Assembly (NCBI GenBank): GCA_002205965.3
Contig: NADL03000708.1
Coordinates: 372,001 to 436,000, forward strand
Source: Kappaphycus alvarezii
Taxonomy: Eukaryota > Rhodophyta > Florideophyceae > Gigartinales > Solieriaceae
Reading direction: 5' to 3'
DNA length: 64,000 nt
The notes below the pieces were generated by a model. It was not told the origin of the DNA, searched no databases, and saw nothing but the letters and a program-made list of their open reading frames with translations. Made by a program: the position numbers and the translations under genes. This document shows positions 22,137 to 34,619 of the stretch, one piece after another; position 1 is the first letter of the stretch; the number at the start of each line of letters is the position of its first letter.

Positions 22137-22394
22137 CTACAGTGGATGATTATCAATATCCTTGACGCCAAGTAAAGCTGAGACGTCAGCAGTGACAAAG
22201 TCCAATCTTATGAACAACTTACGTATTCGTCGAGGGTTCTTGAGCGGTATGTCAACAGTTCCAAGCGAATTAATAATATTGTCTGCAAAACGGAAACGCT
22301 TGTGGCTTTTGCGTAGCTCGCGAGAGGCTTCTTTCAGACCGACAAACAATTTCGGTGTGCCAGTATCCGCGCAGATTCCGGGGGTATAGGTCAT
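22137..22394 (-). pseudogene. Aspartic protease of copia C
   Basis: Reads GICADTGTPKLFVGLKEA with an intact D-T-G active site, then HKRFRFADNIINSLGTVDIP and a C-terminal SALLGVKDID, matching the copia-type retropepsin. The stretch 22430-22663 lies between protease and zinc knuckle and has no recognisable domain. Confidence 0.8.
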
Positions 22395-22899
22395 CTTTGA
22401 CCATAATAATTGTTTAGATAGTTAATTTCTTATACAGACCAGGATTTGGCAGACCCAGAGGAGTTGAGTCTGAGGAGAAGAGTGCGGTTTTCTTTACTGA
22501 AGTGAGGAACACGGCGAAGATAAGGCGTAAAAATGTGTCGCCCTGGCAAAAATCCGCACCCGGTGTTCCTTGCTGGTTGATTTCTGCAGGTGGAGCTAAT
22601 GATGAAGATATATGATAATGTCAATTGTTCTGTTAGTCTCGCAGAACGCATAAAAGAGGTCATTTACTGGGGGCAACAAAGGCAGGGGTGACTAGTCTTT
22701 CGAAATCGGCAAGTTCTGTATTTCCATTTCGGCCGTGGTTTACATCTTCTGTGTCGCCGTCAGAAGTGGACCCATCCGATCTTCGGTAGATATTCTCCAA
22801 CATATTGTCAATTACTGTCATAAAATTGTGGAATAAGTGGATTTTAGACGTATTATCAACGAGATTGTCACAGATATACTAATGGATGTCGCTGATACG

Positions 22900-24160
22900 C
22901 TGAAAATGTGACAGGTGTTCTTCAGAACCGCAAGTATGGCAGAGAATTCGTTTCCCATTGCGATCGAGGGGTTTCTTCCCACGTCTTTTCATATCATATC
23001 TGCTTCCACGGTTGGAGTTTCCCGAAGGATTCTAGCGTTGGTGTTTAGGTCTCAAAGGTTTCCCGTAGCGCTCGTAGAAAAAGTATCCAGAGATCCGATC
23101 GTTGGAAAACTGTAAGCACTACTACAACCCCACTCAGGCGATAGAGGACAATCATGGATCGTCCTCACATAATATGGCGGTGTGAAGTTCTGACTGACAA
23201 CCGGATACCAAAATATTGTCGGCCATTCTGAACGTTTTCATAGATCGAAAGTTCAGAGTGGAAACGGGGATTGACACGCATCAAATGTAGCCCATAAATT
23301 TCTTAGTTCGTGACTATCATGCCTGTTCTTCCCAAAATGGCCTTTCTCCGAAGCAAAAGACATAGTTCTTTAACGTCCTTTTCGCGAGACCAGCTCAAGA
23401 TTACTTTTTAGAGAATTTCATTCGGAAAATTTCTTACCGCGGACAGGCTTCAGTTATGATCAAATAAGACGACTCAGATGCTCGCAGCTTGAAGTACATT
23501 CATAATTGGAATTCCTGAAGCCTACAAAGATAATGGAAGAAACCGACAAAACTAATGTAAGTATAAGTCTCGACAGGTTGGTTACCAGAATAAACAGAAT
23601 GACTCTGCAGTGCCCACCCCAGTTCCGATCCAAAGACGCAATTAAGCACCCTCCACTGGGTCGTCCGGGATCTAATGACTTTCTAGTGGCCTTCAGGGAT
23701 GTAGATGCAGGATCGTGGGTCTCACTCTTCGCAGGGAGTTCCATGGAATTTTTGTGAAGATCCATTACTGACTTATCCTAGTCCATTGCTTGATCCCTCG
23801 TATCTGGTGTAGCAATTGCAAGCAACACAAAATCCATTGCATTGTTTTTCACTTTGGAGTTTGGCTCCATCTATTGCGAAATTTACGTCTTCGTTCAACG
23901 TAAGTCATTCATACAAATCGGCGGTATCCTCGGAAGTTCTGGTTGTGAACGGCGGTCTTTCAAAAGTTTCATCCATGAGTATCGATCGGAGAGGGGGCAA
24001 AAGCATCTTAATAGACGATCCAATTTCTGCCGGCGCGTACTCTTCTCAGATCGGGTTGAACTCAACAATAAGTTTATTGGTCTCCAAGAGCTTCTTTTCG
24101 ATATCACATGGCTTCTTGTAGTTATCGACGAGACATGCATAGATGCGGATGTTAGCAATA
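22900..24160 (-). pseudogene. Gag remnant of copia C with zinc knuckle
   Basis: The - strand at 22915-22950 reads RNGKRILCHTCGSEEHLSHF, a CCHC knuckle (C-x2-C-x4-H) whose last Cys is lost. Upstream to about 24160, several frames carry Gag-like phrases (KLIVEFNPI, NEDVNFAIDGAKLQSE) interrupted by stops. The knuckle would bind element RNA. The exact start is not visible. Confidence 0.6.
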
Positions 24161-26454
24161 CAAGTTATTAGGTATGAAATGAGAACAAAGAAGTGATTGG
24201 AGCACATCGAAAGCCTTTACTGTGCAGTTTACACCACTAATATAAGTAGACTCCGTGAACTTAAAATCTGAATTGGCCTCGGCTGGAGCGATTTTGACAG
24301 ACTGGACCGAACTAACATTTTATATTTGTATACTTATATTTATCACCGGATTACTTCTTTGGGGACGTCCATGTACAGCAATTTACAATGTAAGACATTA
24401 TATCGGGGGTTTTTATTTTGTAATATGGCTATTAAGGTCAATTTTACTGTACCGAAATGGATTAAATTCTTATATTTGGGCGCTTGGCCGTACGGTTCTA
24501 GCTGCTAAATGTGCGCAATTGTATTAGAATCTAGCTGGCCGTTCAAATAGAGGTTCTGTTGTGTTCTGGTTAGATTAAATATCTCCAAAATACATTGGTC
24601 TCGGCTATATTCCCTATTGATTTGCTTTAACGGCTCTTGCCAGTCCATCCGGTCACCCTGACAATATGAACTTTCCCAATTTTCGTCCTGCCCACTTTTA
24701 TCCACCAAAATTTTAATATTTATCCTCTCCCCACTGCTTCTTTTCCCTATATTATGATGTATTCTTCGTAGTTATTAGGTTTATTCAACATTTACGCCAG
24801 GTTATTGATACGTTCTAGCTTCTTCGTTAGTTTCCTGAACTTCTCGAAGATGATGGAATGGATGAAGTTGGTCTTATTAATAGAAGGTTGAGAGGATGCG
24901 CACGTGAATTGTTTATGTTCTTGGTACTTGGGTGATTCTTGAACAGTACTGTTGAAATACGGGCATATCCCCGATTTTTCTAAAGGACGAGGTCGAAAAA
25001 TTGTTGCGAGGACATTCAACTATTGAATTTGCACCAGATAATTTTTAAAACGAAAATTCAGCGCAGAAAAGTGGAACTTAATTAGGATGAAGAACTAGAC
25101 CAAGCGTTAAAATTTTCTTTTAAAAATGAGGAACAGAAGATTGAAATGTAAAATGAAAATATAGGTGTTTGTTCAACTTCAATTCATGAATGAGAAGAAT
25201 TTTATGGTGTGTGTGAAAGTAATGAGGAGGATTTTTTGGCAAAACTGAGACATTGATAGGCTCAAGGGTGTAGAAAAGAAGAAAACTGTAAACCAGAAAA
25301 TTTCAAGCGACAGTTAAATCAGAGTTTTACAAATTTGAAAGGTTACGCAAGAAAAATTCAAGGGCAATTTTGCCGCCTACAGAAGATTTTGGCGACTTGC
25401 ACCGTGGTGGAGTGTTTCCAAACATCTTTAGCTAAATTCGGGCAATATGCTTTTATTCGATTATTTTCCGCAGACGTGGGCAAATACTTAAAAAAGAAGG
25501 AACTCTTTTGGATTAAGAAAAATGAAATTTTTATTTTATGCAGTGACCAACTCCAAACTCTACTAAAATAATGGGAAAATGAACGCCAGTTTTTTGGAAG
25601 TATTATGAATAGTATTGTTGTTAGAAGAAACTAGTTCCAAATTTTTATCCGAAAGATGGAACTAGTTATTTTACTATTGGAACTTGGTACAGTTATATTT
25701 CTTTTTGAAACAGTAGTAATATATACTGTTTCGAATAATTTGTTTCAAAAACTTTTTAGTAAATATGGTCATGTCGGTAATGAAGTTGTGTGAATACATA
25801 AAAAAATTCTTATAGTACACAGCAATTTTCCTTTATGCCGCAGATCCGACCTCTTGTATAAAATCGCCCTGTATTTTTATTTAATATGTTTAAATCTCAG
25901 ATACAGAATGTATGCCTGTGTCCCGCCAATTTGTTTAAATATTTCGCATAAAACTTCGGAAAACACAAATAATTTAAAGATCCTGAATAAAACAAGAATC
26001 TCCTCATATTATTTCGCTCATCTTCTGGTATATAATTCAATTTAATCAAATGGGAACATGTTTAAAAATTCCGGGTATTGAAATCTTTTTCTATAGATCC
26101 TGCAGCTATGAAAATTCAAATTTGAGAGAGAGTGGTTAAGTAATGTGCGCCTAGTAAATATAGAAACCTGGCTTTAAAGATATAATCCCCATATATGCAA
26201 AGATAGTTGCACTTAAACACTGAAGATGTACTCAAATGGACTCTAAAAGGACAGTATAGGTCGGTAACCGCCTCAAATTCTCGCAAAAGTCATTGAAAAG
26301 AAAAACTTACTGTGAGGGGACCTAATAAGTACAGAAACTGTAAACATAAGTATAGAAAAAGTAATCAGAAATCATACTTTAACATAATCTAGTAGTTTTT
26401 TGGCTCTTTTACCCTTCAAAACCTAATCTGAACTTCCAGGAATTGACAAAACCA
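24161..26454. other. AT-rich intergenic DNA, no identified gene
   Basis: Short ORFs only. Two perfect small inverted repeats occur: AACTAGTTCC / GGAACTAGTT (25629-25638 and 25658-25667) and GAAACAGTA / TACTGTTTC (about 25708-25733). They could be relics of miniature transposons. Confidence 0.4.
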
Positions 26455-26935
26455 ATTTATGAAGCACTATTACGTCAATTTGGCCCATCGATCCTCAATT
26501 GCCACTTCAAAGGAAGTTATGGAATCAAATTGCTTCCCGTTACTGTAAAAAGCACGGACTAAGGTTACTCAGAGTTCTCAATAGGGTCTAAGTCAGGCTA
26601 GTGGGCGGGCCTATACTTTACGTTGATATGTTTGTCAGCAAACCATGCTCTAGAATGCTGGTAATCATGGATCCGGGCATTTTCCTATTGAAACACTCAA
26701 TCAGATCCATTATTGATGGCTGGAAATCCAATAAATTGTTCTGAATTGTCTGTAAGTAGCTTCCAGACACCTTCCTTCAATTAAGATAAATGACATGACA
26801 CTTGTAATAAATGAGGAGCATGCCCCAATCGTAACATAATCGCCACCGTGCTAGCGCCGAGCAAATAATCATCATGCCAGTTATACTTGAAACCATCGGT
26901 CCCGTCCTAATTAAATTTTTCTATCAGAAAAAATG
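26455..26935 (-). pseudogene. Tc1/mariner-type transposase remnant
   Basis: The - strand carries, in order and across frames, EKFN-stop-DGTDGFKYNW (the first-Asp region, expected DESKFNLFGSDG..YVW), QENARIHDYQ (expected QDNAPIH, second Asp now Glu), AWFADKHINVKYRPAH, and PDLDPIENSE (expected SPDLNPIENLW, third acidic residue retained). A tail NGKQFDSITSFEVAIEDRW matches the C-terminal helix. All catalytic blocks are recognisable but at least two acidic residues are changed and stops are frequent. Confidence 0.75.
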
Positions 26936-27239
26936 ATTTCTTAACAAGCACCAAGGTCTGAAAAGGCAGAAAAAAGAACTTAAAAAATTTTATCAAAGGA
27001 AAGACCAGGGCGAAGAATTTGCAGCATGTAGCAATAGAAACGTAGGTTTTGAGATCTTCAATTTTCTTATGCTTTGCGGCATCTTTAGTTACAGTGCGTA
27101 TATGTGCATAACACCAGATATAGTTTTCACCTCGAGGGCTAGCAATAAGGTAACGCAAGAGACCACCACAGAACTCTCCCTTGTCGCTAAACAGAATGAG
27201 AGATAGATTTGTGTGGTGTGTTCAGGTCCAAGAGATTGA

Positions 27240-27438
27240 AATCCTATTTCAGTGCTTCAAGGATTTTTATCGCCGGAAATATCTGGGTAGTCGAAAGGTA
27301 GCACTTTTTCTTCACTTTCTTTATTTGAGGGAAAGACTGGTTCCTGGATTAATCGACAAGAGCAGGTACCAATATCTTCTTTATTGCAGGAAGACAGGAT
27401 CTTCCGGAGTAATCGACAGAAAGAGGTTTTCCAGACAT
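27240..27438 (+). repeat. 60-nt imperfect tandem repeat, coding-like
   Basis: Two clear copies with period 60 start at 27319 and 27379, sharing CTTTATT and TAATCGACA; a looser third precedes them at about 27260. The + ORF 27181-27441 translates them as 20-residue repeats (YLRERLVPGLIDKSRYQ, YCRKTGSSGVIDRKRFS). Because the period is a multiple of three, the repeat keeps the frame. No family recognised. Confidence 0.5.
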
Positions 27439-27441
27439 TGA

Positions 27442-28248
27442 ATCAATCTTGGATAAGTTGATAAACCCAGGGTATCAGCGGTAAACTTGGGTTGGTAAAG
27501 CGTTTTGCAAGAGATGTGTCAGAAGTGGTTTTCTTTCTTCCCTTTTCATTCACAAATGGTATTCTACTGATCTTAAGTACTGCAAGTTATGGTAATGAAT
27601 ACATATTCGGTCTGTACTTGTGACTGGCTACAGTACAGCCCTTGCATGGAGTGTGGGCCGAAGCTGCTGTAGGTCCACTGATTTTTTATCCTTGGATGAT
27701 TAGTGTATTGTACAGTTAGGATAAATGCCTTCCGTGCCTGCTGTTAAAGGTTCAGGGGTCCTCTTCACCTAGTGCGTGTAAGTGGCTAATTGACACTTGT
27801 AAAAGCAGAGATCTCGAACCTAAATATTTCTTTATTAAAAGGGAAACGTCTGATTTTTACTGTTTGTACGCGCTTTGTAATATAGGCTAACCAAATTTTC
27901 AATCAATAAAACACCCAAGTTTTCCCCTGCTCGAAAGTTGAGGGCGTTTATTTCCCCGGAGGATATGGTATAATACGTACAAGCATATCAGTAAGACAAG
28001 GTGTATTCTTTAATGGAGTTCAGCCAGCAGGAATAATTCATTAGACATTGCTGCCGCTGCGGCATGCATTTTTTCATAGCCAACTTATTACACAACCGAT
28101 ATATTACACGTTTAGTTATATCTCTGGGAATTGTCCCATGGCATGAACAATCATAAAGGCCTTCAACCGCATAGATTGCTTACTGCCTATTCTTTTTTGA
28201 AGGGAATTATTTTACAAAAGCATCAATCTCAATTTTAAAGAAAAAGAT
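27442..28248. other. No identified gene; dispersed repeat copy 2 at 28022-28066
   Basis: No ORF of note. 28022-28066 is the second copy of the short repeat seen at 5408-5451 (shared core ...TGCYGCWGCGGCATG). Confidence 0.4.
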
Positions 28249-29219
28249 TTGCAATCCGCAGCCCGTGAAATTCTTTGCTTCCCTGCAGATGTACCGCATC
28301 GGTTACCCTTTTATTCATCTAGACGTATGAATTTTTTGATCACAAAGGGTGGTCGAAACTCACAGATGTATGTCTTGCACGATAGGTCCGATTTCAAATC
28401 GAATAGCCACCAACCCGAGCACACTGAACCTCCAAGGGTTGGCTGGGCTCCCTTCCACCTTCTTGTAGATTGGAGTGCCATCTACGGGTTTCGACGCATT
28501 GTACGGTTTCAAAATAGGCTTGGCCATTATACGGTATCTATCTATGCTCTGGTACAAATTTACTGGGTACCAAACCACCTATTTACCACAGTAAATTAAC
28601 CACCCATTTTTCCCCAAAGGCTCGATTACGGCTTTTTTCATTATTGACCAGAAGAGCTACTGTAGAATTGACTTTCTAGGTTCCCTTTTACTTACGATCG
28701 TTTCAAGACAAATGACTACGTACGTCAAGTTTCATTCTCGTTGCAAGTTTCATACCGATTTAGTGTATTTGAAATGGCTAGTCATTTGGTAAGGCCCTCG
28801 ATCCCTTCTAGTCGGCATCAGTAGTCAGGTCAAATTTAATTTAATCATGGTACAGATGGTAAGCGCGCTTTAGGCGTTTAATGTCATAACGCAGAATACC
28901 CGGTGACTGCTTAGTAAGGGCCCGTCCTTGTCTCTAGTATTCTGCATTTGATCGTTGATGAATGATACCGTGGGCGTCCCTTGTGGCCTTCCATCAGTTA
29001 CTACCCCTGTACACCACGACGCCGGATAACGGTCACGAAATCTTTCAAAATTAAACAACCCCACACATTTCCCACACTTTTTTCCAAATTGTAAGGGGAT
29101 TTTCCTGGCACCCGGAGACATACGCGTTCCTCGCGGATTTGGCAGCAAATTTGGCCACGAGAGCAATAGAGAGCTTCTCGAGAGCCAAAATGGTCCTCAT
29201 GCACAGACACGCAGCGCAA
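28249..29219. other. Unidentified overlapping ORFs
   Basis: Open frames exist on both strands (28249-28599 +, 28360-28578 -, 28870-29166 - and 29001-29219 -). The 28870-29166 frame (KKCGKCVGLFNFERFRDRYP, then VVTDGRPQGTPTVSFINDQ) looks the most protein-like, but I match none to a family. Probably transposon remains. Confidence 0.25.
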
Positions 29220-29357
29220 GCTGTACTATCTAATGCGGCATGCCTCTTCGCCTGGCTTGACCCGTTGATGTAGTCACAGGGTCACGGAGGCGCAGATCCT
29301 TTTTGTTTCCTCCTTTCCTTCCCTCCAAACTACGCTTAGATTACCCCCGCTCGAGGT

Positions 29358-29388
29358 CTCCGACGACGAAGTAAACTATCCCATCATT
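29358..29388 (+). repeat. Short repeat shared with 31222-31253
   Basis: Shared core GACGAAGTAAACTAYTCCC..CATCA in the same orientation about 1.9 kb apart, suggesting two copies of one decayed element in 29-31.3 kb. Confidence 0.5.
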
Positions 29389-30520
29389 CCCTGTTGAGGT
29401 ACAGTAGAGGTTAACTTACTTTTGTTTTGGTTGTTGGAAAAGATGGTTGAATAAAAGAAAAAGAACAAAGGTTCGGGGACGCTTTGGACTGTTGGTTTTT
29501 TGGCTACTGCGTTAAACGGTCTTTTACCTTGGCTGGTCTGCCCCAAATCGAAGCCAGACCGGCGAAGGGACCGCCCTGTAGAGAATTTTGAACCCACTCC
29601 TGAAGGAGATAAATCTACTCTAGTGCTATTGTAGGCGCAGGTTTTCTAGAATTCCTGGCCATTTAATACTACATGCAAAGGTTTTTCTGTCCTGACCACT
29701 CCCCTCAATTTCCCTTGTTGCCGTAAAATTCCCCTGACGGCTCTAGAAAATGCCTTATTACCATCCAGCGTAGACTATAGACCTGCTAGCGTGTGCATAA
29801 AAGGAAGCAACGACGCATAAAAGCATTTGCATTCTCATAAACAGGATTTATCCTACTGTGGTGTCACGCTCAAAAGGCCCAAGCAAAAATAAAGCTTTGA
29901 CTAATAACGCATACTCATAGAACGACTTCTGTAAAAGTGCTCAATAGCAGCTGAAGAATGATATAACTAAAGAGACGTCACGGTAATTCAAGCCGGCAAC
30001 AATAAGCTGGGGGATGCTTCATTCCCCCTTTTCGGTAAGACTTGGAGGTTGAACTAAGACACTCTCTTCCGGGAGAGGGTAAGTTTCAATATGTTTCCGG
30101 TTAGGAGGTGGTACAATTTACTCTGTACCCGAAATGTCAACAATCGTGTTTGGAAATTAGCTTAAAACACGATTTTGCGTTCTTTGGGTATTCTGCTGCA
30201 GTCTGTCGTACAACCTCTGGATCCTTACGTAGTATGAGAATTTAATTCTAAGTACTTAATCCAATATAACTTCGAAAAAGAAGCTTATCATTAGACGCAG
30301 ACGCGAGGAAAAACTATAGGGTAGTTATCATCTATTTATCATTAGTCCTGTGGACAGAAATTTGTTTTGTCCTTTTTGAATTGATAAAGTGGCTTGCATA
30401 GGTTTAGTGAACTTGAACTGCCCGATTCTTACGCAATTACAACAAATCTGTCTACCTTTCTGAGACTGCAGTAATCTCCACAAAAGTCATTAATAATTTT
30501 ATTTACGGGGCAAATTTGGG

Positions 30521-30595
30521 GTGTTTTTAATGCATGAAAAATATGGTCAGCTGTTCCCTGAGGGATGTCGTGATGGTAAAGGCTTACAATGTAAA
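30521..30595 (+). repeat. Dispersed repeat, pair with 31066-31144
   Basis: Both copies begin GTGTTTTTAATG / GTGTTTTAATG and share GAAAAATA..GGTC.GCTGT and a ..TTR.AATGT end. A third partial match is at about 14987. The region 30642-30686 that follows is the third copy of the 45-nt repeat at 5408-5451. Confidence 0.5.
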
Positions 30596-30641
30596 GGGTT
30601 GGCGGGAAGTTGTCAAAACGCTAGAAAACTGACGGGAGGCC

Positions 30642-30686
30642 GGCCAACAGGCACGCTGCATTGGACATTACTGCTGCTGCGGCATG
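30642..30686 (+). repeat. Short dispersed repeat, copy 3 of 3
   Basis: GGCCAACAGGCACGCTGCAT followed by TGGACATTACTGCTGCTGCG, matching 5408-5451 closely. A run of ten C lies downstream at 30852-30861. Confidence 0.55.
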
Positions 30687-31259
30687 ACGCTGTGTTAAGA
30701 TTTCTTTGACCTTTGCATAGGTCTCTCTTGCCCTCGTAGCGATTATTTTACTGCGATTTTATTTTATCTACGCGAGATAAAGCCTTCAACATCCCTTTAA
30801 ACACTACAAAGAAACCTACCATATCTTTCAAATGTTAAACTATCCCACATTCCCCCCCCCCACAAAGAAATGCGGGAACGACGTTTTGAGCACAGTAGTT
30901 CCTGAGCTTTCCTTCTGCTTTATTGTAACCTTTCTGAAGTCGGGTGGCATTACAACTTTGCCTGGGGTGTCCCCCTGGTTAAACAATACAGATCATTACT
31001 GAAGTTTTATGGGTCAAGATCAAGTTCCTCTTTTAGATTCCCCCTCGCTAGTATTAAAACTTTGAGTGTTTTAATGATAGAAAAATAAGGTCGGCTGTAA
31101 TCCCGGATAACATTGGTATGTTAAGGTACGGTCTTGCAATGTCACAACCTGCGCGTAAGTCCGACATGTACTGATCCTCGTCCTCAACCGAATCTGGTTC
31201 TAATGGGTCGGCGCTAGAAGTGTCCGCCGACGAAGTAAACTACTCCCTCATCATCAGTT

Positions 31260-34200
31260 CCTCGTTACTCGGTATTTACAAAAACTTTCTTCACTCCAAG
31301 GAAATATAACCGAAAAAGAGTCTTGATTGGACCCGTGGACAAGTTTACTTACCGAAACCTAACAAATTTACAAATGTGCTAGTATGCGGAAAAACAAGAT
31401 TTTCCCCTACTAGTCGAACACATCTTCCACGAGAAAAACACTCAAAGCTTCTCCTTATTTTGTTTTTATATCTGCGAGAGGAGATCCGGGAACTTTACGG
31501 ATCTATGCAAAGAATTGGAATCCTCACTCAGAAGTTTTCAATATGGAAAATGGTCCCAAAGGGAGAGCATTTACCCGGAATTCGTTAGTTCCTCTCTCTT
31601 TTTTCCCGTGCTGCGTTGGATTCCTTGTGATTCTTTGTTTGAAAACAACGAGCCCACCCTTCGTTATCGGAAATGGTCAGCTTGAGATGCACTTCTATGT
31701 ACAATATTTACCTCCGAAATTATATGAACTGATGGTCTTTTCCCTTATTCTGTAGACGTAGACAGTTTCTCGTGGCTCAGCTCATTCGTTCATATTCGGA
31801 TTAATGAGGCTTATATCTGTTTATTCATTTCTTTGGTGAGAACTATTAGTTTTCTATTTGCTGATGGAATTTTATTTTGGGACTGGAATCTAATTTGTGT
31901 AATACACACAGTAGATTCGGCAGTAATACAATAAAAGCATCGGAACAGTGGCGAGCCATAGAGTGATTAGAATGTAGAAGACTGAGCTGTCTTTCAACAC
32001 AGTGAAGTTCAAACGAAAAAGGATCCAGTTTACGCAAAAGATTGCTTTCAAAGTTATATTTCACAATTCCGCTACCCGTTCCAGAATAAAGGACTATCCG
32101 ACTTATTGAGAGTGTGAGGGAATTTCATTACCGGATGATGTTGAAAAATGACATTCAGTAGAATTATAGATTGACACTAAATAGCCTGCTTCTAACATAA
32201 ATGGAAGCAGTTAGGATTTCCAACGTGTTTTGGTGTCATGATCCAACCACAGCTGGTTTCGGGGGGTATGGTTAGGTACTTTACTGTCAATAGGTCCAAC
32301 CGACTATTTTTCGAGTGATTCAACAGGTTTCCAACAGAACCAAACAAGACTCCCTGAAAAGGCTGATGCAATAGCAGCAATTAGGCATACTGCGTTGGGT
32401 ATGACACCCGCCGCAGATTGTTGATCTCAGTATGTTACGAATATTGGCTATCTTGGCTGGAGCTCATATATGTCAACGATAGGCGACTATTCAACAAATT
32501 TTGTTGTTTGAGACCATTTTCGTTTGGAGTGCTTCCAAAATAGTGCAGTGCAGACGGTAACTTTCTACTAGAATCGAATTTGCGTAAAGTTTCGCAAATA
32601 GAGCGGCCCCTGCATGGAGAAGGCTGTTGTATTATCCATTTGCAACTATCATGCGAATACATTTCAACCATCGGCAGCAAGCTGAAACTTTCTACTTTTT
32701 CCTTCCCGGGTACTCATATTTAGGGTATCGAGTTGGAATAAGTTCGTCCAAATAGGAACGAAGAGTCCCTTGTAAAGTTCCTTAGGTGTGCAATTTCTAT
32801 GTACCTCAACATCGCTGCATGCAAGATGGTACCTTGCTGAAGTAAAAGTTTCGACGACTGTGCTCTGGAACCTGCCCCCGTGGCTTGCGACTTGACACCA
32901 AAGAAGGCTTGGAAAGGTTCAGTAACTTTTCCATCACCCGGAGTACATAGCGCGTTTCTCTTGAAAAGGTAAGAGTCATGTCAGGAGCCAATCGACGGCG
33001 TAAAGATTTAGGAGACCTATAGAAATATGTCTCAACACCCGAATTTCGCTTTGAAGTATGGAGCCTCTTGCACCATAAGGACTGGAAATTTGACCACAGT
33101 TTTAGCCTTAGGTTTTATTTAGTGACGCGGGAAACAAAACTGTTCTTGAAATGTCGTTGGTTTCGCGATTTTTTTGTTTCTAGCGAATCCGCATGGCAAA
33201 ATTACGGACCAATAGCAAACTTTAAAACGGTCTCACACCTTCGCGATTTTGGAAACTTGTAGGAACAGTCCAACAGATGATCGGGGGAAACTAACGGGAC
33301 TCTCAGGGTTGAGTATATCAAAAAAATCCTTACTTGATATGCAGGACAGTACCTTGTTGTTGGATATGTATCGGGTCAGGAACGCGGCACTTTACATAAC
33401 TCATAAATTTGCTCATTGCTCGGCACATTACCGAAAGGAAAATATTGTAGCAAGCAGCGGTTGACATAGAAGAGCAATGTTTGATATCTTGCGTCAGATG
33501 ATGTACTGATGTGATGTGTGAGAGAGTAATTGGAGAAGAACGTCCTGTGGAGGAGTTGAGCCCACCAAGTCGGCACACGTGATACACAAGCAATACCATT
33601 GATTTCATTCAAATGAGAATACAACTCCTAGCTCGACTGGCGTTAGCACTGTAGACTGTTTAATCAGCAAAGACGATGTCTCTGTCCCTCCGAGATATAA
33701 TATTTACTCTTTAATTTTAATAAAATCGATGCTGGGAGAGGTTTGATTGAGATTGCGAAATGCACAGCCTTTATTCAAATTGTGACTCAAAGTGATGAAA
33801 AAAAATCAAAGAACGTTGAGAGTTATTCTGGCCGCCGCTTGTCCAAAGTTTGGATTAATTGAAACGGGCGGAGATTCTTTGATGGAATTTTGCCTTTTTG
33901 TTGAGAAAAGGTGAGGAACTAGGGATGTGCTGATCAGGATGCGGTTCCCCAGAATGGTAGAACAAGGGCTTTTCGGTGATTGCAGGGCTTGGTACGAAAA
34001 TATTAATATATTTTAGGGTGTAAAATATTATTAAAGTTGAGGGGTGAATAGTGAGAAAACAGATGGAACCGATGAGAGGTGTGCATTTGCGCACTGACGC
34101 GCTGGCAGGATTGCTGGAAGGTTATATGTTATGATTAGCGACGCATGTCATCCGAAGAGAGGATTGGTTGAACTTTAGCGTGTCATGGCGCATGTGGAAT

Positions 34201-34295
34201 GTAATTTGATTTTTCTAAATTTAGCGTATTTCAACAACTGTCCACTTTCTATATTTAGACCCATATTTTCTGGACTTTTTTTAAAGTTGAATATT
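31260..34295. other. No identified gene
   Basis: Short ORFs on both strands (such as 31376-31588 +, 32806-32991 - and 33376-33624 -) with no recognisable domain and no consistent coding composition. Likely decayed repeats. Confidence 0.4.
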
Positions 34296-34321
34296 AATTA
34301 ATAGTTAATTAACTATTAATT
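34296..34321. repeat. 26-bp perfect palindrome
   Basis: Sequence centred on GTTAATTAAC with 13-nt arms that are exact reverse complements, AT-rich, followed by another CATTAATAGTT. Could form a hairpin or be the fused ends of a small inverted-repeat element. Confidence 0.75.
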
Positions 34322-34533
34322 CATTAATAGTTGGCATGAGTACAACGAGACTACAGTCTTGTGTACAAAAGTTTGAAATGTCCCAGAATTTAATTAATAT
34401 TTTTGGCGGGACATTTCTTCGTTGACAAGGGAGAGAAACCGCAACTGATTTCTGATTTCCGCTTTGGCCACCACCGCTGATACAAAAATAAAGTATTTTA
34501 TCCGCCAGGATTAACCATAGAATTCTAATATAT

Positions 34534-34567
34534 TTACTGTACTGTACAGTACTGCACAGTACAGTAG
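34534..34567. repeat. GTACAGTAC microsatellite, left border of gene island 2
   Basis: TTACTGTACTGTACAGTACT followed by GCACAGTACAGTAG. Same motif as at 10.6, 13.4, 36.8 and 42.5 kb. Confidence 0.7.
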
Positions 34568-34619
34568 TGTGGAAATCAACAAGGTACTGGCCACTTTGCG
34601 GTGGTGACAATCAGTGCTG

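Larger units (their letters stand above)
19418..24160 (-). mobile_element. Copia-type retrotransposon remnant C
   Basis: On the - strand, from right to left: Gag tail with zinc knuckle (22.9-24.1 kb), protease (22.1-22.4), integrase (21.3-22.0), reverse transcriptase traces (about 20.2-20.35) and RNase H (19.4-19.85). Integrase before RT is the Ty1/copia order. The phrases resemble the copia lineage known from fungi and algae (PEGLVPSALFFG in integrase, 'SGTYVDD'-type RT site). Frameshifts and stops throughout; LTRs were not identified. Confidence 0.8.

Noticed and set aside
23506-24171. + strand ORFs at 23506-23757 and 23816-24171
   Set aside because: They lie antisense to the copia C Gag region and carry no motif.
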